Assembly (NCBI GenBank): GCA_934462715.1
Contig: CAKSIJ010000004.1
Span: forward strand, 1-64,000
Source: an uncultured Clostridia bacterium
Lineage (GTDB): Bacteria > Bacillota > Clostridia > UBA1381
DNA: 64,000 bases
Direction: 5' to 3'
In this document: positions 40,958 to 50,164 of the stretch, piece by piece
Numbering within the stretch: the stretch's first letter is position 1
Layout: each line of letters begins with the position of its first letter
Made by a program: the position numbers and the translations under genes
The notes under the pieces: generated by a model
Seen by the model: the letters and a program-made list of their open reading frames with translations, nothing else
Databases searched by the model: none
What the model was told of the DNA's origin: nothing

Positions 40958-42193
40958 ATGGATAAAGAAAACAAAACAGAGCTGCCCAAAAGGGTTGAAT
41001 ATATTATCGAACGTCTTGAAAACGGAGGCTTCGAGGCTTATGCCGTGGGCGGTTGCGTAAGGGACAGCCTTATAGGGAAAGAGCCTGAGGACTGGGATAT
41101 ATGCACAAGCGCACTGCCGGAGGAAACGAAAAAAATCTTTTCCGGGGAAAGAATAATCGAAACAGGCTTGAAGCACGGAACGGTAACGGTTTTGCTTGAG
41201 CATACAAGCTATGAGGTTACAACCTTTCGTACCGAAAGCGGATATTCCGATTTCCGCCGCCCGGATAAGGTTGATTTTGTGAAAACCGTCGCGGAGGATT
41301 TAAAACGCAGAGATTTTACGGTCAATGCTATGGCATACAACAATAAAAAGGGGCTTATCGATATTTACGGCGGCAGAGAGGATTTGAAAAAACGTCTTAT
41401 AAAGTGCGTCGGAAATCCTCACGAACGTTTTTCGGAGGACGCACTCAGAATAATGCGTGCAGTGCGTTTTGCCGGGGTGCTTGGATTTGAAATTGAAGAA
41501 AAAACCGCCGCCACAGTGAGAAGTGACAGACTATTGCTTAAAAATATTGCGGCTGAAAGAATCAGTGCAGAATTTATGAAGCTTCTTATGTCAAAAAATC
41601 CGCATATGATTTATGATTATAAAGAGGTTATAGACGTTTTTATCGACAGGGCTGAAAATATCAAAAAAAATGAAGCGGAGCTGATCGGAGAACTTCCCGA
41701 AAAAAAATCGGTAAGGCTTGCGTTTTTGCTGAATACTTTGTACAAAAATGACGGTAATGCAAGCGGCTTGATTCATGCGGCACTGAAAAAGCTGAAGCTT
41801 GACAACAGGCTGATTGAAAAAACGGAGCGAATAATTTCATGCATGAAAAAGCATTTGCCCGAAAGTCTTGCGGATTGCAGATTTTTGGTGTCGGATCTTG
41901 GAATTGAAGCCGTTAGTGATTACATACAAATACTGTCAGCCGAAAAAAGTGCGCCGGACGACGGTTTGAAAAATGTCATGAAATGGATTGAGCAAATCGA
42001 AAACTGCGGATTGTGTACAAGCATACGGGAGCTTAAAATCGGCGGCAACGATCTGATTGACGCAGGAATAACAGATGGTATGAAGATCGGAAAGCTTTTG
42101 CGCATTGCGCTCGGCGAGGTTATAAAAGATAATCTTCAAAATGAAAAAAAAGAGCTTCTGGAGTATATTTTGAAAATGGCAGACAGGGTATAA
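40958..42193 (+). CDS. cca: CCA tRNA nucleotidyltransferase
   Basis: A 411-residue class II nucleotidyltransferase that adds or repairs the 3' CCA of tRNAs. The catalytic head is YAVGGCVRDSLIGKEPEDWDICTSALP with the DWD metal pair, followed by TVTVLLEHTSYEVTTFRTE, RRPDKVDF, LKRRDFTVNAMAYN and DPHERFSEDALRIMRAVRFA-type neck sequence (here NPHERF). The C-terminal body is divergent, and no HD domain motif is clear. It follows polA by 19 bp. A CCA-adding versus poly(A) polymerase role is not separable with certainty, but the context favours cca. Confidence 0.92.
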   Translation: MDKENKTELPKRVEYIIERLENGGFEAYAVGGCVRDSLIGKEPEDWDICTSALPEETKKIFSGERIIETGLKHGTVTVLLEHTSYEVTTFRTESGYSDFRRPDKVDFVKTVAEDLKRRDFTVNAMAYNNKKGLIDIYGGREDLKKRLIKCVGNPHERFSEDALRIMRAVRFAGVLGFEIEEKTAATVRSDRLLLKNIAAERISAEFMKLLMSKNPHMIYDYKEVIDVFIDRAENIKKNEAELIGELPEKKSVRLAFLLNTLYKNDGNASGLIHAALKKLKLDNRLIEKTERIISCMKKHLPESLADCRFLVSDLGIEAVSDYIQILSAEKSAPDDGLKNVMKWIEQIENCGLCTSIRELKIGGNDLIDAGITDGMKIGKLLRIALGEVIKDNLQNEKKELLEYILKMADRV

Positions 42194-42230
42194 GCTTATA
42201 AGACTTGGTTTAAAGGAATGAAATTGAATT

Positions 42231-42833
42231 ATGATAATACTCGGAATTACCGGCGGAAGCGGCTGCGGAAAAACGACTGTTTCGGATTTGGTGAGAAAAT
42301 CGGGCGCAGAGGTGATTGACACCGATATTGTTGCAAGAATGATAGTCGAACCCGGAAAACCGGCACTTGAAGAAATAAAAAAAAGCTTCGGCAGCGAATA
42401 CATCAAAGAAAACGGAGAGCTTGACAGAAAAAAAACAGCAGAACTTGTATTTTCGGACGGTGAAAAGCTTAAGGAGCTTAACAGGATAACACATAAATAC
42501 ATAAAAACGTACATAAACGAATATATTGGTAATTACAAAGGAAGTATAATAGGCATAGACGGCGCAGTTCTGATAGAAAGCGGCATAAATAAAATGTGTG
42601 ATTATTTACTTTCGGTACTGGCTGATAAAGCTGTAAGAATTGAAAGAATAATGCGGCGTGACGGAATTACCCGTGAAGAAGCCGAAAAAAGAATCAATTC
42701 ACAGAAAAATGATGAATTTTATATTGAAAATTCGGACTATATAGTGTATAATAACAGTTATAAGGAAAGTCTTGCGGCAGAGGTCGGAAAAATACTTTCG
42801 GAAATCGGAAAGGAAAGAGGAACGGACAGTTGA
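42231..42833 (+). CDS. coaE: Dephospho-CoA kinase
   Basis: A 200-residue P-loop kinase for the last step of coenzyme A synthesis. Walker A is GITGGSGCGKTTVSDLV. The CoaE motifs EVIDTDIVARMIVEPGKPALEEIKKSFG and REEAEKRINSQ follow. The 3' end overlaps the next gene by 4 bp (TTGA). AAAGGAATG lies upstream of the ATG. Confidence 0.95.
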   Translation: MIILGITGGSGCGKTTVSDLVRKSGAEVIDTDIVARMIVEPGKPALEEIKKSFGSEYIKENGELDRKKTAELVFSDGEKLKELNRITHKYIKTYINEYIGNYKGSIIGIDGAVLIESGINKMCDYLLSVLADKAVRIERIMRRDGITREEAEKRINSQKNDEFYIENSDYIVYNNSYKESLAAEVGKILSEIGKERGTDS

Positions 42834-43369
42834 AAATCAGACGTTCGGCGGCGGTATTGCTGATGCTTGTTGTGACTGCTTCGGCAGTGTACGGATTTTT
42901 CGGAGCAATCAGACTGATATATCCGCTAAGATATGAAGATTATATAGAAGAATACAGCGATCGCTACGGACTTGATAAATACCTTGTTATGGCGGTTATC
43001 AAGGCTGAGAGCAATTATATATATAACGCTCATTCGGGCGTGGCAAGAGGACTTATGCAGATAACGGACAGCACGGCTGATTGGATTGCCGGTAAGCTCG
43101 GCTGTGAGTTTGAGCGCGAGGACATAGAAAATCCCGAAATCAATATAAATATGGGCTGCTATTATCTTCGGTATCTTTTGGATTATTATAACGAAGATGT
43201 AAATCTTGCGCTTGCGGCATACAACGCAGGAATGGGGAATGTCAACAAATGGCTTGCGGATTCGGAATCGGGGACTGAAAACTCGCTTGATTCGATACCT
43301 TTTTCCGAAACCGAGAGATATTTGAGCAGGATAGAAAAAGGAATAAAAATATATCAAAGACTATATTAA
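42830..43369 (+). CDS. Membrane-anchored lytic transglycosylase
   Basis: A 179-residue SLT-fold murein lytic transglycosylase. An N-terminal membrane anchor (AAVLLMLVVTASAVYGFFG) leads to the catalytic region: YLVMAVIKAESNYIYNAHS with the catalytic Glu, GLMQITDSTADWIAGKLG, INMGCYYLRYLLDYY and NLALAAYNAGMGNVNKWL. These are the SltY/MltC-family motifs. The start is TTG overlapping the coaE stop (TTGA), with AAAGAGG upstream; this start is needed to include the membrane anchor. Confidence 0.9.
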   Translation: MKIRRSAAVLLMLVVTASAVYGFFGAIRLIYPLRYEDYIEEYSDRYGLDKYLVMAVIKAESNYIYNAHSGVARGLMQITDSTADWIAGKLGCEFEREDIENPEININMGCYYLRYLLDYYNEDVNLALAAYNAGMGNVNKWLADSESGTENSLDSIPFSETERYLSRIEKGIKIYQRLY

Positions 43370-43403
43370 TTACTGACAAAAAATTTTACAGGAGGTATGA
43401 ACT

Positions 43404-44027
43404 ATGAACACAGTAATTACAATCGGAAGACAATACGGAAGTGGAGGAAGAGAGCTTGGGCAGATTCTCGCAAAAAGACTCGGATTTGAGTTTTATGATG
43501 AGGAGCTTGTCACAATGGCGGCGGAAAAGAACAAAATGCACAAGGATATATTAAAGGCGGTTGATGAAAAAGCGACCAAGAGCCTTTTGTATACGCTTGT
43601 TACCGGAAGCGATCTGAGATTTTTAAATTCATCGGTACAGTACGAAATGCCTATAAACGATAAGCTTTTTATCACACAAAGCGAAATCATAAAGGGACTT
43701 GCGGATAAAAGCTCCTGCGTTATAGTGGGAAGATGTGCGGATTATGTTTTGAGGGATTCGGCACAAAAATGTCTGCATTTGTTTATCTATGCCGATCTTG
43801 AAAAACGTATCGAGCGTATAAGCAGAAAATACGACCTTTCGCCGGAAAAGGCTAAAGACAAAATCAACAAAATTCAAAAATCAAGAAAAGCATATTACAA
43901 TTACTATTCCAACAGAGAATGGGGAAATGTTTCAAATTATGATTTGTGCGTAAATACGGGAGTTCTCGGTCTGGAGAAATCAGCCGAACTGATTGAAAGC
44001 TTTATCAAGCTTTCCGGGGAGGAATAA
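43404..44027 (+). CDS. Cytidylate kinase-like family protein
   Basis: A 207-residue P-loop protein: ITIGRQYGSGGRELGQILAKRLGFEFYDEELV at the N-terminus, SSCVIVGRCADYVLRD, and LFIYADLEKRIERISRKYDLSPEKAKDKINKIQKSRKAYYNYYSNREWG. It belongs to the cytidylate-kinase-like group rather than true Cmk, which has a different nucleotide-binding insert. Its substrate is unknown. CAGGAGGTATGAACT precedes the ATG. Confidence 0.85.
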   Translation: MNTVITIGRQYGSGGRELGQILAKRLGFEFYDEELVTMAAEKNKMHKDILKAVDEKATKSLLYTLVTGSDLRFLNSSVQYEMPINDKLFITQSEIIKGLADKSSCVIVGRCADYVLRDSAQKCLHLFIYADLEKRIERISRKYDLSPEKAKDKINKIQKSRKAYYNYYSNREWGNVSNYDLCVNTGVLGLEKSAELIESFIKLSGEE

Positions 44028-44033
44028 GGATTT

Positions 44034-44849
44034 ATGGTCATTGAATATATTAAGTCGATACTGCTCGGTATAGTTGAGGGAATAACCGAATGGCTTCCTA
44101 TTTCAAGTACCGGACACATGATACTGTTTAATGAATTTACAAACACAAAAAGCGGTTTTCTGACGAGCGATGTGTTTTTGTATGTTATACAGCTCGGAGC
44201 GATTCTTGCTATAGTTACACTGTTTTTTAAAAAGCTGAATCCGTTTTCGCCATCTAAAACAAAGGAGGAAAAGGCGAACACATGGCAGATGTGGTTCAAG
44301 GTGGTTATTGCCTGCCTGCCGGCGGCGGTAATAGGACTTTTGTTTAATGATTTTATGGATAGGTTTGAAAATCCGTATGTCATAAGTGCGGCACTGATTG
44401 TCTATGGTATTTTCTTTATTCTTATAGAGAATAATGAGAAGAAGATAAAAACGTCCGATATTGATAAATTGTCATATAAAACGGCAATTCTTATCGGTAT
44501 GTTTCAGGTGCTTTCGATCGTACCGGGAACCTCGCGCTCGGGTTCGACAATACTCGGAGCTATGCTTTTGGGCTGTTCAAGAGAGGTTGCGGCTGAATTT
44601 TCGTTTTTCCTGGCAATTCCGGTTATGTTCGGAGTGAGTGCCTTAAAGCTTGTCACAAACGATTACATAATGACCTCGTCTGAGTGGGGAATACTTATAG
44701 TCGGAATGATTGTAGCATATGTTGTTTCGATGATTACCGTAAAATTCCTTATGGATTATGTGAGAAAGCATGATTTTAAATCATTCGGAATATACAGAAT
44801 TGTTCTCGGAATCATAGTCATATTGAGCTTTACAGTTCTCGGTTTATGA
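44034..44849 (+). CDS. uppP: Undecaprenyl-diphosphate phosphatase
   Basis: A 271-residue polytopic membrane protein of the BacA/UppP family that recycles the undecaprenyl carrier of peptidoglycan synthesis. The two active-site motifs are EGITEWLPISSTGHMIL near residue 20 and SIVPGTSRSGSTILGAML near 160. It lies 6 bp after the cytidylate-kinase-like gene. GGGAGGAATAAGG spans the junction as ribosome binding site. Confidence 0.96.
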   Translation: MVIEYIKSILLGIVEGITEWLPISSTGHMILFNEFTNTKSGFLTSDVFLYVIQLGAILAIVTLFFKKLNPFSPSKTKEEKANTWQMWFKVVIACLPAAVIGLLFNDFMDRFENPYVISAALIVYGIFFILIENNEKKIKTSDIDKLSYKTAILIGMFQVLSIVPGTSRSGSTILGAMLLGCSREVAAEFSFFLAIPVMFGVSALKLVTNDYIMTSSEWGILIVGMIVAYVVSMITVKFLMDYVRKHDFKSFGIYRIVLGIIVILSFTVLGL

Positions 44850-44917
44850 TTATGTTTGGGGAAACAACGTAAAAAATATTAAAATATTAAATGATAAAGA
44901 ATAGGAATGATTAATTA

Positions 44918-46267
44918 ATGAAAAGAAAAATGACCGCGGCCGAAACAGTTATGATTACAAGTATGTTGTTCGGAATGTTTTTTGGCGCAGGAAATCTTAT
45001 ATTCCCGGTTCATGTGGGACAGATGGCGGGAAGCAATGCAATTAAGGCTGCAATAGGCTTGCTTATTACGGGAGTCGGACTGCCTCTTCTGGGTGTGGCT
45101 GCACTCGGTATGAGCAAAAGCAGCGGATTGTTTGAGCTTTCGTCTAACGTCGGAAAGAAATACGGCTATTTTTTCACTTGCCTTTTATATCTGACAATAG
45201 GCCCGTTTTTCGCAATCCCCAGATGTGCAAGCACATCTTTTACAATCGGAATTTCTCCGATTATAGGCAATGTATCGCAGACAATACCGCTTGCAATATT
45301 CACGCTGATATTTTTTGCGGCTGTTTTGTATTTTTCCCTGTGGCCGGGTAAAATACTTACATGGATAGGAAAAATTTTGAATCCGGTATTTTTGATTTTC
45401 CTGGCTGTGCTGTGTATAACGGCTCTGATTTCGCCGGCGGGAGCGATAAGCGACGCAGCACCTATGGGTGATTACGCAAACAGTGCGTTTTTCAAAGGCT
45501 TTTTGGAGGGCTATAATACTATGGACGCACTTGCAGGTCTTGCGTTCGGCATTGTTGTTGTAAACGTTATCAAGGAAATGGGAATAGCAGAGCCTGACGC
45601 TATTGCTAAAAACACGGTTAAAGCAGGTACGTTCAGCTGTCTTTTGATGGGAGCGATATATCTTGTGACCACTATAGTAGGAGCGCAGAGCAGAGGTGTT
45701 TTTGAGCCGGCTGAAAACGGCGGAATAGCTTTGGGACTCATAGCCGATCACTATTTCGGAACGTGGGGAGCGGTTATACTTGCGGTAACGGTAACGTTTG
45801 CGTGCCTTAAAACTGCGGTAGGCTTGGTGACAAGCTGCTCGGAGGCTTTTGTAAATATGTTCCCGAAAGGTCCGGGATATAAGGCTTGGGCGATTATTAT
45901 TTCGGTATTCTCATTTGCCATATCGAATGTGGGACTGACCGCTATTATTGATTATTCAATTCCTGTTCTTATGTTCTTGTACCCTCTGTCGATTACTTTG
46001 ATTTTGGTATCGCTGTTCGGAGGAAGATTCAAAAAGGATTCGGCGGTTCTGAAAAGCATAACGGCATTTACGTTCATTGCCGCACTTGCCGATTTCTTCG
46101 GAGCGTTGCCGAAAGATGTTATCTCGGCGCTTCATATCGGCGGAATTCTTGAAAAAGTGAACAGTGTACTTCCGTTTTCGGATTTGGGCTTGGGCTGGCT
46201 GTGTCCTGCGTTGGTTGGCTTGGTAATCGGAATAGGAATCAGTCTGACAAGAAAAACAAACAATTAA
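44918..46267 (+). CDS. brnQ: Branched-chain amino acid transport system II carrier protein
   Basis: A 449-residue, about 12-segment sodium-coupled Leu/Ile/Val symporter of the LIVCS family. Family start: ETVMITSMLFGMFFGAGNLIFPVHVGQMAG. Further motifs: GVGLPLLGVAALGMSKSSGLFELSSNVGKKYGYFFTCLLYLTIGPFFAIPR, and DALAGLAFGIVVVNVIKEMG. It is followed by a strong terminator. Together with liv and ilvE it shows a second route of branched-chain amino acid handling in this window. Confidence 0.95.
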   Translation: MKRKMTAAETVMITSMLFGMFFGAGNLIFPVHVGQMAGSNAIKAAIGLLITGVGLPLLGVAALGMSKSSGLFELSSNVGKKYGYFFTCLLYLTIGPFFAIPRCASTSFTIGISPIIGNVSQTIPLAIFTLIFFAAVLYFSLWPGKILTWIGKILNPVFLIFLAVLCITALISPAGAISDAAPMGDYANSAFFKGFLEGYNTMDALAGLAFGIVVVNVIKEMGIAEPDAIAKNTVKAGTFSCLLMGAIYLVTTIVGAQSRGVFEPAENGGIALGLIADHYFGTWGAVILAVTVTFACLKTAVGLVTSCSEAFVNMFPKGPGYKAWAIIISVFSFAISNVGLTAIIDYSIPVLMFLYPLSITLILVSLFGGRFKKDSAVLKSITAFTFIAALADFFGALPKDVISALHIGGILEKVNSVLPFSDLGLGWLCPALVGLVIGIGISLTRKTNN

Positions 46268-46286
46268 CGGTAAAAAACAAGTTGAG

Positions 46287-46312
46287 AAAAGGGGCTTTAA
46301 ACAGCCCCTTTT
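46287..46312 (+). terminator. Terminator of brnQ
   Basis: AAAAGGGGCT/AGCCCCTTTT, a 10-bp stem with a 6-nt loop, followed by TAT. Confidence 0.85.
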
Positions 46313-46381
46313 TATATGTATTAGAATTTAAAATGCACGGTACAAGCTTACACAAGAGAAAAAACATTGTATATGTGCAAA

Positions 46382-47236
46382 TTAAACTCCGCTGTAAGCC
46401 GAAAATCCGCCGTCAACCGGGATAACAACGCCATCAACAAAGCTTGAAGCTTTATCGTTAACAAGCCATAAAAGTGTTCCTATAAGCTCCTCGGCGTCGC
46501 CGAAACGTCCCATAGGCGTTGCGGCAAGGATTTTACCGGTTCTCGGTGTGGGTGTTCCGTCCGAGTTGAAAAGCAAGTCCTTGTTTTGCGATGTAACGAA
46601 AAATCCGGGAGCAATCGCATTAACTCTGACTCCTACCTTTGAAAAATGAACGGCGAGCCACTGCGTAAAGTTTGATACCGCAGCTTTAGCTCCGCTGTAC
46701 GCAGGAATTTTTGTAAGCGGCGTAAAAGCATTCATTGAGGAAATATTTATAATATTGCCCTTGTTGTTTTTGGCCATATCCTTTGCAAAAACCTGAGTGG
46801 GGAGAAGTGTGCCGAGAAAATTAAGGTTGAATACGAATGAGATTCCGTCGGGATCGAGATCGAAAAAGGTTGTTATTTCCTCTTTTGTTTTCAAATCCTC
46901 GGGGAACAGATACTCTTTTGTCGTAGTACCCTTGGGATTGTTGCCGCCGGCACCGTTAATCAGAATATCGCACGCACCGAAATCCTTTAATATTGATTCT
47001 CTTACAGACTGCAAGCTGCTTAAATTCAAAACGTTTGCCTGATAACCTATCGCCGTGCCGCCGTCCTTGTTTATTTCCTCAGCGACCTTTGAGGCAGCAG
47101 ACTCGTTAAGGTCAAGAACCGCAATTTTTGCCCCGGTTTTTCCGAGAGCCTTTGCGAACATTCCGCACAAAACTCCGCCTCCGCCGGTGATTACAATAAC
47201 CTTTCCGCTTAAATCCAAATCAAATGGTAAATTCAT
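46382..47236 (-). CDS. SDR-family D-mannonate oxidoreductase-like
   Basis: A 284-residue short-chain dehydrogenase. NAD(P) motif VIVITGGGGVLCGMFAKAL, NAG-type motif ILINGAGGNNPKGTT, catalytic SSMNAF and YSGAKAAVSNF. The C-terminal half with AIAPGFFVTSQNKDLLF and LVNDKASSFVDGVVIPVDGGFSAYSGV is typical of the SDR form of fructuronate reductase found beside uxuA in Firmicutes. It would reduce D-fructuronate to D-mannonate. Start at 47236 with AAAGGA before it. It is last of the six-gene run. Confidence 0.85.
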   Translation of the reverse strand: MNLPFDLDLSGKVIVITGGGGVLCGMFAKALGKTGAKIAVLDLNESAASKVAEEINKDGGTAIGYQANVLNLSSLQSVRESILKDFGACDILINGAGGNNPKGTTTKEYLFPEDLKTKEEITTFFDLDPDGISFVFNLNFLGTLLPTQVFAKDMAKNNKGNIINISSMNAFTPLTKIPAYSGAKAAVSNFTQWLAVHFSKVGVRVNAIAPGFFVTSQNKDLLFNSDGTPTPRTGKILAATPMGRFGDAEELIGTLLWLVNDKASSFVDGVVIPVDGGFSAYSGV

Positions 47237-47284
47237 AAAAATCGTCCTTTCCAAACTGCTATTGATATTGTTATCAATGTGATT

Positions 47285-48328
47285 TTATTTGCCCGAAGTC
47301 TTTTCTATGGTTTCCCAAAGCCCGTTGATGTATACCGCACCGAGAGCTCTGTCATAAAGTCCGTAGCCCGGTCTGCCGCTTTCTCCCCAGATCATTCTTC
47401 CGTGATCCGGTCTGATGTAGCCGTCAAAGCCCTCGTCAAAGTACGCTTTAACAATCCCGTAGATGTCGAGAGAACCACAGTCGGTTTTATGACCGGCCTC
47501 TTCAAAGCAGTGATCGCCGGTAATTTTGATATTTCTGATATGAGCAAAGTGTATTCTGTCGGCAAAGGAATGAATCATATCAATGATGTCATTGTCGGGT
47601 GAAACACCGAGAGAGCCGCTGCACAAGGTAAGACCGTTATATTTGCTGTCATAAAGCTTTAAAAATCTTTCAATATTCTTTTTGGAGGTGATGATTCGGG
47701 GCAATCCGAAAATTCCCCAGGGAGGATCATCGGGGTGTATTGCCATTTTAATTTTAACTTCTTCAGCAACCTTTATCACTCTGTCAAGAAAATATTTAAG
47801 GTTGTTCCATAAATCTTCTTCTGATATGCTCTGATATTTTTCAAGCAGCGACTTCATATCCTCTTTAGTATAGCTTGCGTCCCAGCCGGGGAGCGATAAA
47901 TCCCCCGAAAGAGGATTCATTTTAAGGACGGTTTCGTTATCGTAGCTGAGTGCATATGAACCGTCTGGCAAGCGATGGTGCAAATCGGAACGGGTCCAGT
48001 CGAAAACAGGCATGAAATTGTAGCATACGCAGTCGATTCCGGCTTTTGCAAGATTTTTGAGGGTGGTACAGTAGTTTTCGATATATCTGTCACGGTCGCC
48101 GTCACCGGTTTTTATATCCTCATGCACAGGAACGCTTTCGATAACCGAAAGCTCAAGTCCTGCCGCCTCAATTTCATTTTTCAGTTCGATAATCCTTTCA
48201 TAGCTCCATGCCTCGCCTACGGGAATATCGTATATAGCGGACACTATCCCGGTAACACCCGGGATTTGTCTTATTTTTTCAAGGGTTACGGGATCGTCTT
48301 TCCCATACCACCTAAATGTCATTTTCAT
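47285..48328 (-). CDS. uxuA: Mannonate dehydratase
   Basis: A 347-residue TIM-barrel enzyme converting D-mannonate to 2-keto-3-deoxygluconate. N-terminus FRWYGKDDPVTLEKIRQIPGVTGIVSAIYDIPVGEAW is diagnostic. Catalytic-region sequences MAIHPDDPPWGIFGLPRI, LCSGSLG, FAHIRN and RPDHGRMIWGE are present. It starts 5 bp after the preceding Gfo/Idh gene and is followed by the SDR after 48 bp. No uxaC, kdgK or kdgA is visible, so the pathway is incomplete here. Confidence 0.96.
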   Translation of the reverse strand: MKMTFRWYGKDDPVTLEKIRQIPGVTGIVSAIYDIPVGEAWSYERIIELKNEIEAAGLELSVIESVPVHEDIKTGDGDRDRYIENYCTTLKNLAKAGIDCVCYNFMPVFDWTRSDLHHRLPDGSYALSYDNETVLKMNPLSGDLSLPGWDASYTKEDMKSLLEKYQSISEEDLWNNLKYFLDRVIKVAEEVKIKMAIHPDDPPWGIFGLPRIITSKKNIERFLKLYDSKYNGLTLCSGSLGVSPDNDIIDMIHSFADRIHFAHIRNIKITGDHCFEEAGHKTDCGSLDIYGIVKAYFDEGFDGYIRPDHGRMIWGESGRPGYGLYDRALGAVYINGLWETIEKTSGK

Positions 48329-48333
48329 TGCAT

Positions 48334-49341
48334 TTACTCCTTAATTGTAATCTTTTTGTTGGTTTTTGCACTTTCGTAAAAAGCAAAAAGTGCGTCCATG
48401 GTATTCTTTGCGCCTTGTAAATCGGTATAGCCGGCACTTTTTCCGCAGAGTGAGGAATAAAAGGCATTGATGACATTTCTATGACCGCTGCCCCAGTATC
48501 TTTTTCCGTCTGCTGTGTACATATCGGTTTCTATTATCTGTACATCATCTTCCGTTATACGGTAAAGACGCTCGTCCGCATACCTGTAAAGGGCATTTTC
48601 GCACTGTATTTCTATTCTCGGCGCAGGACTTTGAGAATAGCCGTTGGTAGCGTAAAATACCGCAGTACTGCCGTTTGCAAGCTCAATCAGTGCGTCGGCG
48701 GTGTCCTCAACCTCTATGCAGCCGTTAAGCTTTTTTGTGCTGACCGAACCCATGACGCTTTTGATACCGCCGCCGAACCAACCGATATAATCAAGCGTAT
48801 GTATTGCCTGGTTGATGAGCAGGCCGCCGCCCTCGGTTGCAAGCTTTCCGCGCCATTCGCCGGAACTGTAGTATTCCGGAGTTCTGCACCATGTGAGAAA
48901 TGCGCACATTGAAAGAACCTTTCCGTCAGGCTGAGTTTTGTTTATAATTTCATACAGCTTTTTTGCGCAGTTGTTAGTCCTGTTTTGCAGCATTACGCAT
49001 ACTTTTCTGTCAGTTTTGAAGCTCATAAGCTTGTCAAGCTCCGCAGGGAGCATGGTGACAGGCTTTTCAAGAACCACGTCCTTATCTGCCGACAAAGCTT
49101 TTATTGCCATTTCAAAGTGCAGATAATGCGGCGTACAGATGTGAACAGCGTCTATTTCCTTATCTGTAAGCATTTCATCAAAATCAGTATAAACTTTAAC
49201 GCCGTATTCGCTGCGGCACTTTTCGCAGCGTTCTTCATTTATATCGCATACCGCATACAGTTTTGCGTCCGGGCATTTCTCCACTGCGTGAGCGTGAATC
49301 GGCCCTATAGCGCCGTAACCGACAATGCATACATTTGTCAT
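48334..49341 (-). CDS. Gfo/Idh/MocA-family oxidoreductase (1)
   Basis: A 335-residue NAD(P)-dependent oxidoreductase. Nucleotide-binding loop CIVGYGAIGPIHAHAV, sugar-ring-binding EKPVTM near residue 94, and the C-terminal LINQAIHTLDYIGWFGG block with His near 180. It shares this arrangement with the second oxidoreductase in the cluster (50165-51340) but the two are diverged. Family members oxidise a sugar hydroxyl (often C3) or a glucoside or inositol. No signal peptide. Ribosome binding site GGAGG before the ATG. Confidence 0.9.
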   Translation of the reverse strand: MTNVCIVGYGAIGPIHAHAVEKCPDAKLYAVCDINEERCEKCRSEYGVKVYTDFDEMLTDKEIDAVHICTPHYLHFEMAIKALSADKDVVLEKPVTMLPAELDKLMSFKTDRKVCVMLQNRTNNCAKKLYEIINKTQPDGKVLSMCAFLTWCRTPEYYSSGEWRGKLATEGGGLLINQAIHTLDYIGWFGGGIKSVMGSVSTKKLNGCIEVEDTADALIELANGSTAVFYATNGYSQSPAPRIEIQCENALYRYADERLYRITEDDVQIIETDMYTADGKRYWGSGHRNVINAFYSSLCGKSAGYTDLQGAKNTMDALFAFYESAKTNKKITIKE

Positions 49342-49375
49342 GGTGAACCTCCGTTCTGAAAAAAATACGATTGAT

Positions 49376-50137
49376 TTAGAAAAATCCCTTTGTTTTTAGA
49401 TTGTCATAGCTTATTTTCAGACTTTCAAACGGATCTCTCTGGCAGGTATCCTGTTCAACGAAAGCGTATTCGCTTCCTGCTTCTTCGCAGGCTTCGATAA
49501 TGGAATCCCAGTCGAGATTGCCCTCCATAACCTCTGCAATCTGACGGTCGTCGCCCGGTACAACCTTTAAATCCTTGAAGTGAATAATTTTTGCACGCTT
49601 ACCGAGCTTTTTGATGAAATCCGCAGGATTTATGCCGGCAGCCGCAAGCCAGTATACGTCGACGATAAAATCGAAATCGCCGTATTCGATCAAGTAATCC
49701 ATCATATATTTGCCTTCAAACTTAACAAATTCAAGATTGTGATTGTGGTACGCAAAGGACATACCGTGCTTTTTAAATTCGGCAGCCACCTTATTCATAT
49801 CGGTGATAAATTTCGTGATTTCATCAAGTGATGTGCTGCCCCAAAGATTCGGGAAGCAGCCGAGTCCGGCAACCTTGCAGCCTAAGGTCTTGTGGAACTC
49901 TATCGAAAAATCGAGGTTGTTCATGTATTCGTCATAGCCTCTGTGCGTACATATCGGAAGTATGTTGTATTTGTCGCAAACCTCTTTTAAGTCCTTTGCC
50001 GGAATATTGCCGACTGCGGAAATCTGAACCGTTTTATAGCCTATTTCGGACAGCTTTTTTAATGTGCTGTCAAAATCCTCTTTTGTTTGTGTAAAATCTC
50101 TTACAGTATATAACTGTGCGCCTATTCTCTTATCCAT
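49376..50137 (-). CDS. TIM-barrel sugar isomerase/epimerase family protein (1)
   Basis: A 253-residue AP-endonuclease-2-fold protein: GAQLYTVRDFTQTKEDFDSTLKKLSEIGYKTVQISAVG, HNHNLEFVKFEGKYMMDYLIEY, FDFIVDVYWLAAAGINP, IIHFKDLKVV and AFVEQDT. These are the metal-binding Glu, Asp, His and Glu of the xylose-isomerase-like superfamily. Start at 50137 with AAAGGATTT. The family acts as isomerase, epimerase, or in other pathways as lyase on 3-keto sugars; the substrate here is unknown. It lies 27 bp upstream of a Gfo/Idh gene. Confidence 0.85.
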   Translation of the reverse strand: MDKRIGAQLYTVRDFTQTKEDFDSTLKKLSEIGYKTVQISAVGNIPAKDLKEVCDKYNILPICTHRGYDEYMNNLDFSIEFHKTLGCKVAGLGCFPNLWGSTSLDEITKFITDMNKVAAEFKKHGMSFAYHNHNLEFVKFEGKYMMDYLIEYGDFDFIVDVYWLAAAGINPADFIKKLGKRAKIIHFKDLKVVPGDDRQIAEVMEGNLDWDSIIEACEEAGSEYAFVEQDTCQRDPFESLKISYDNLKTKGFF

Positions 50138-50164
50138 ATTCAAAATCCTTTCTGTCGGTTTTAA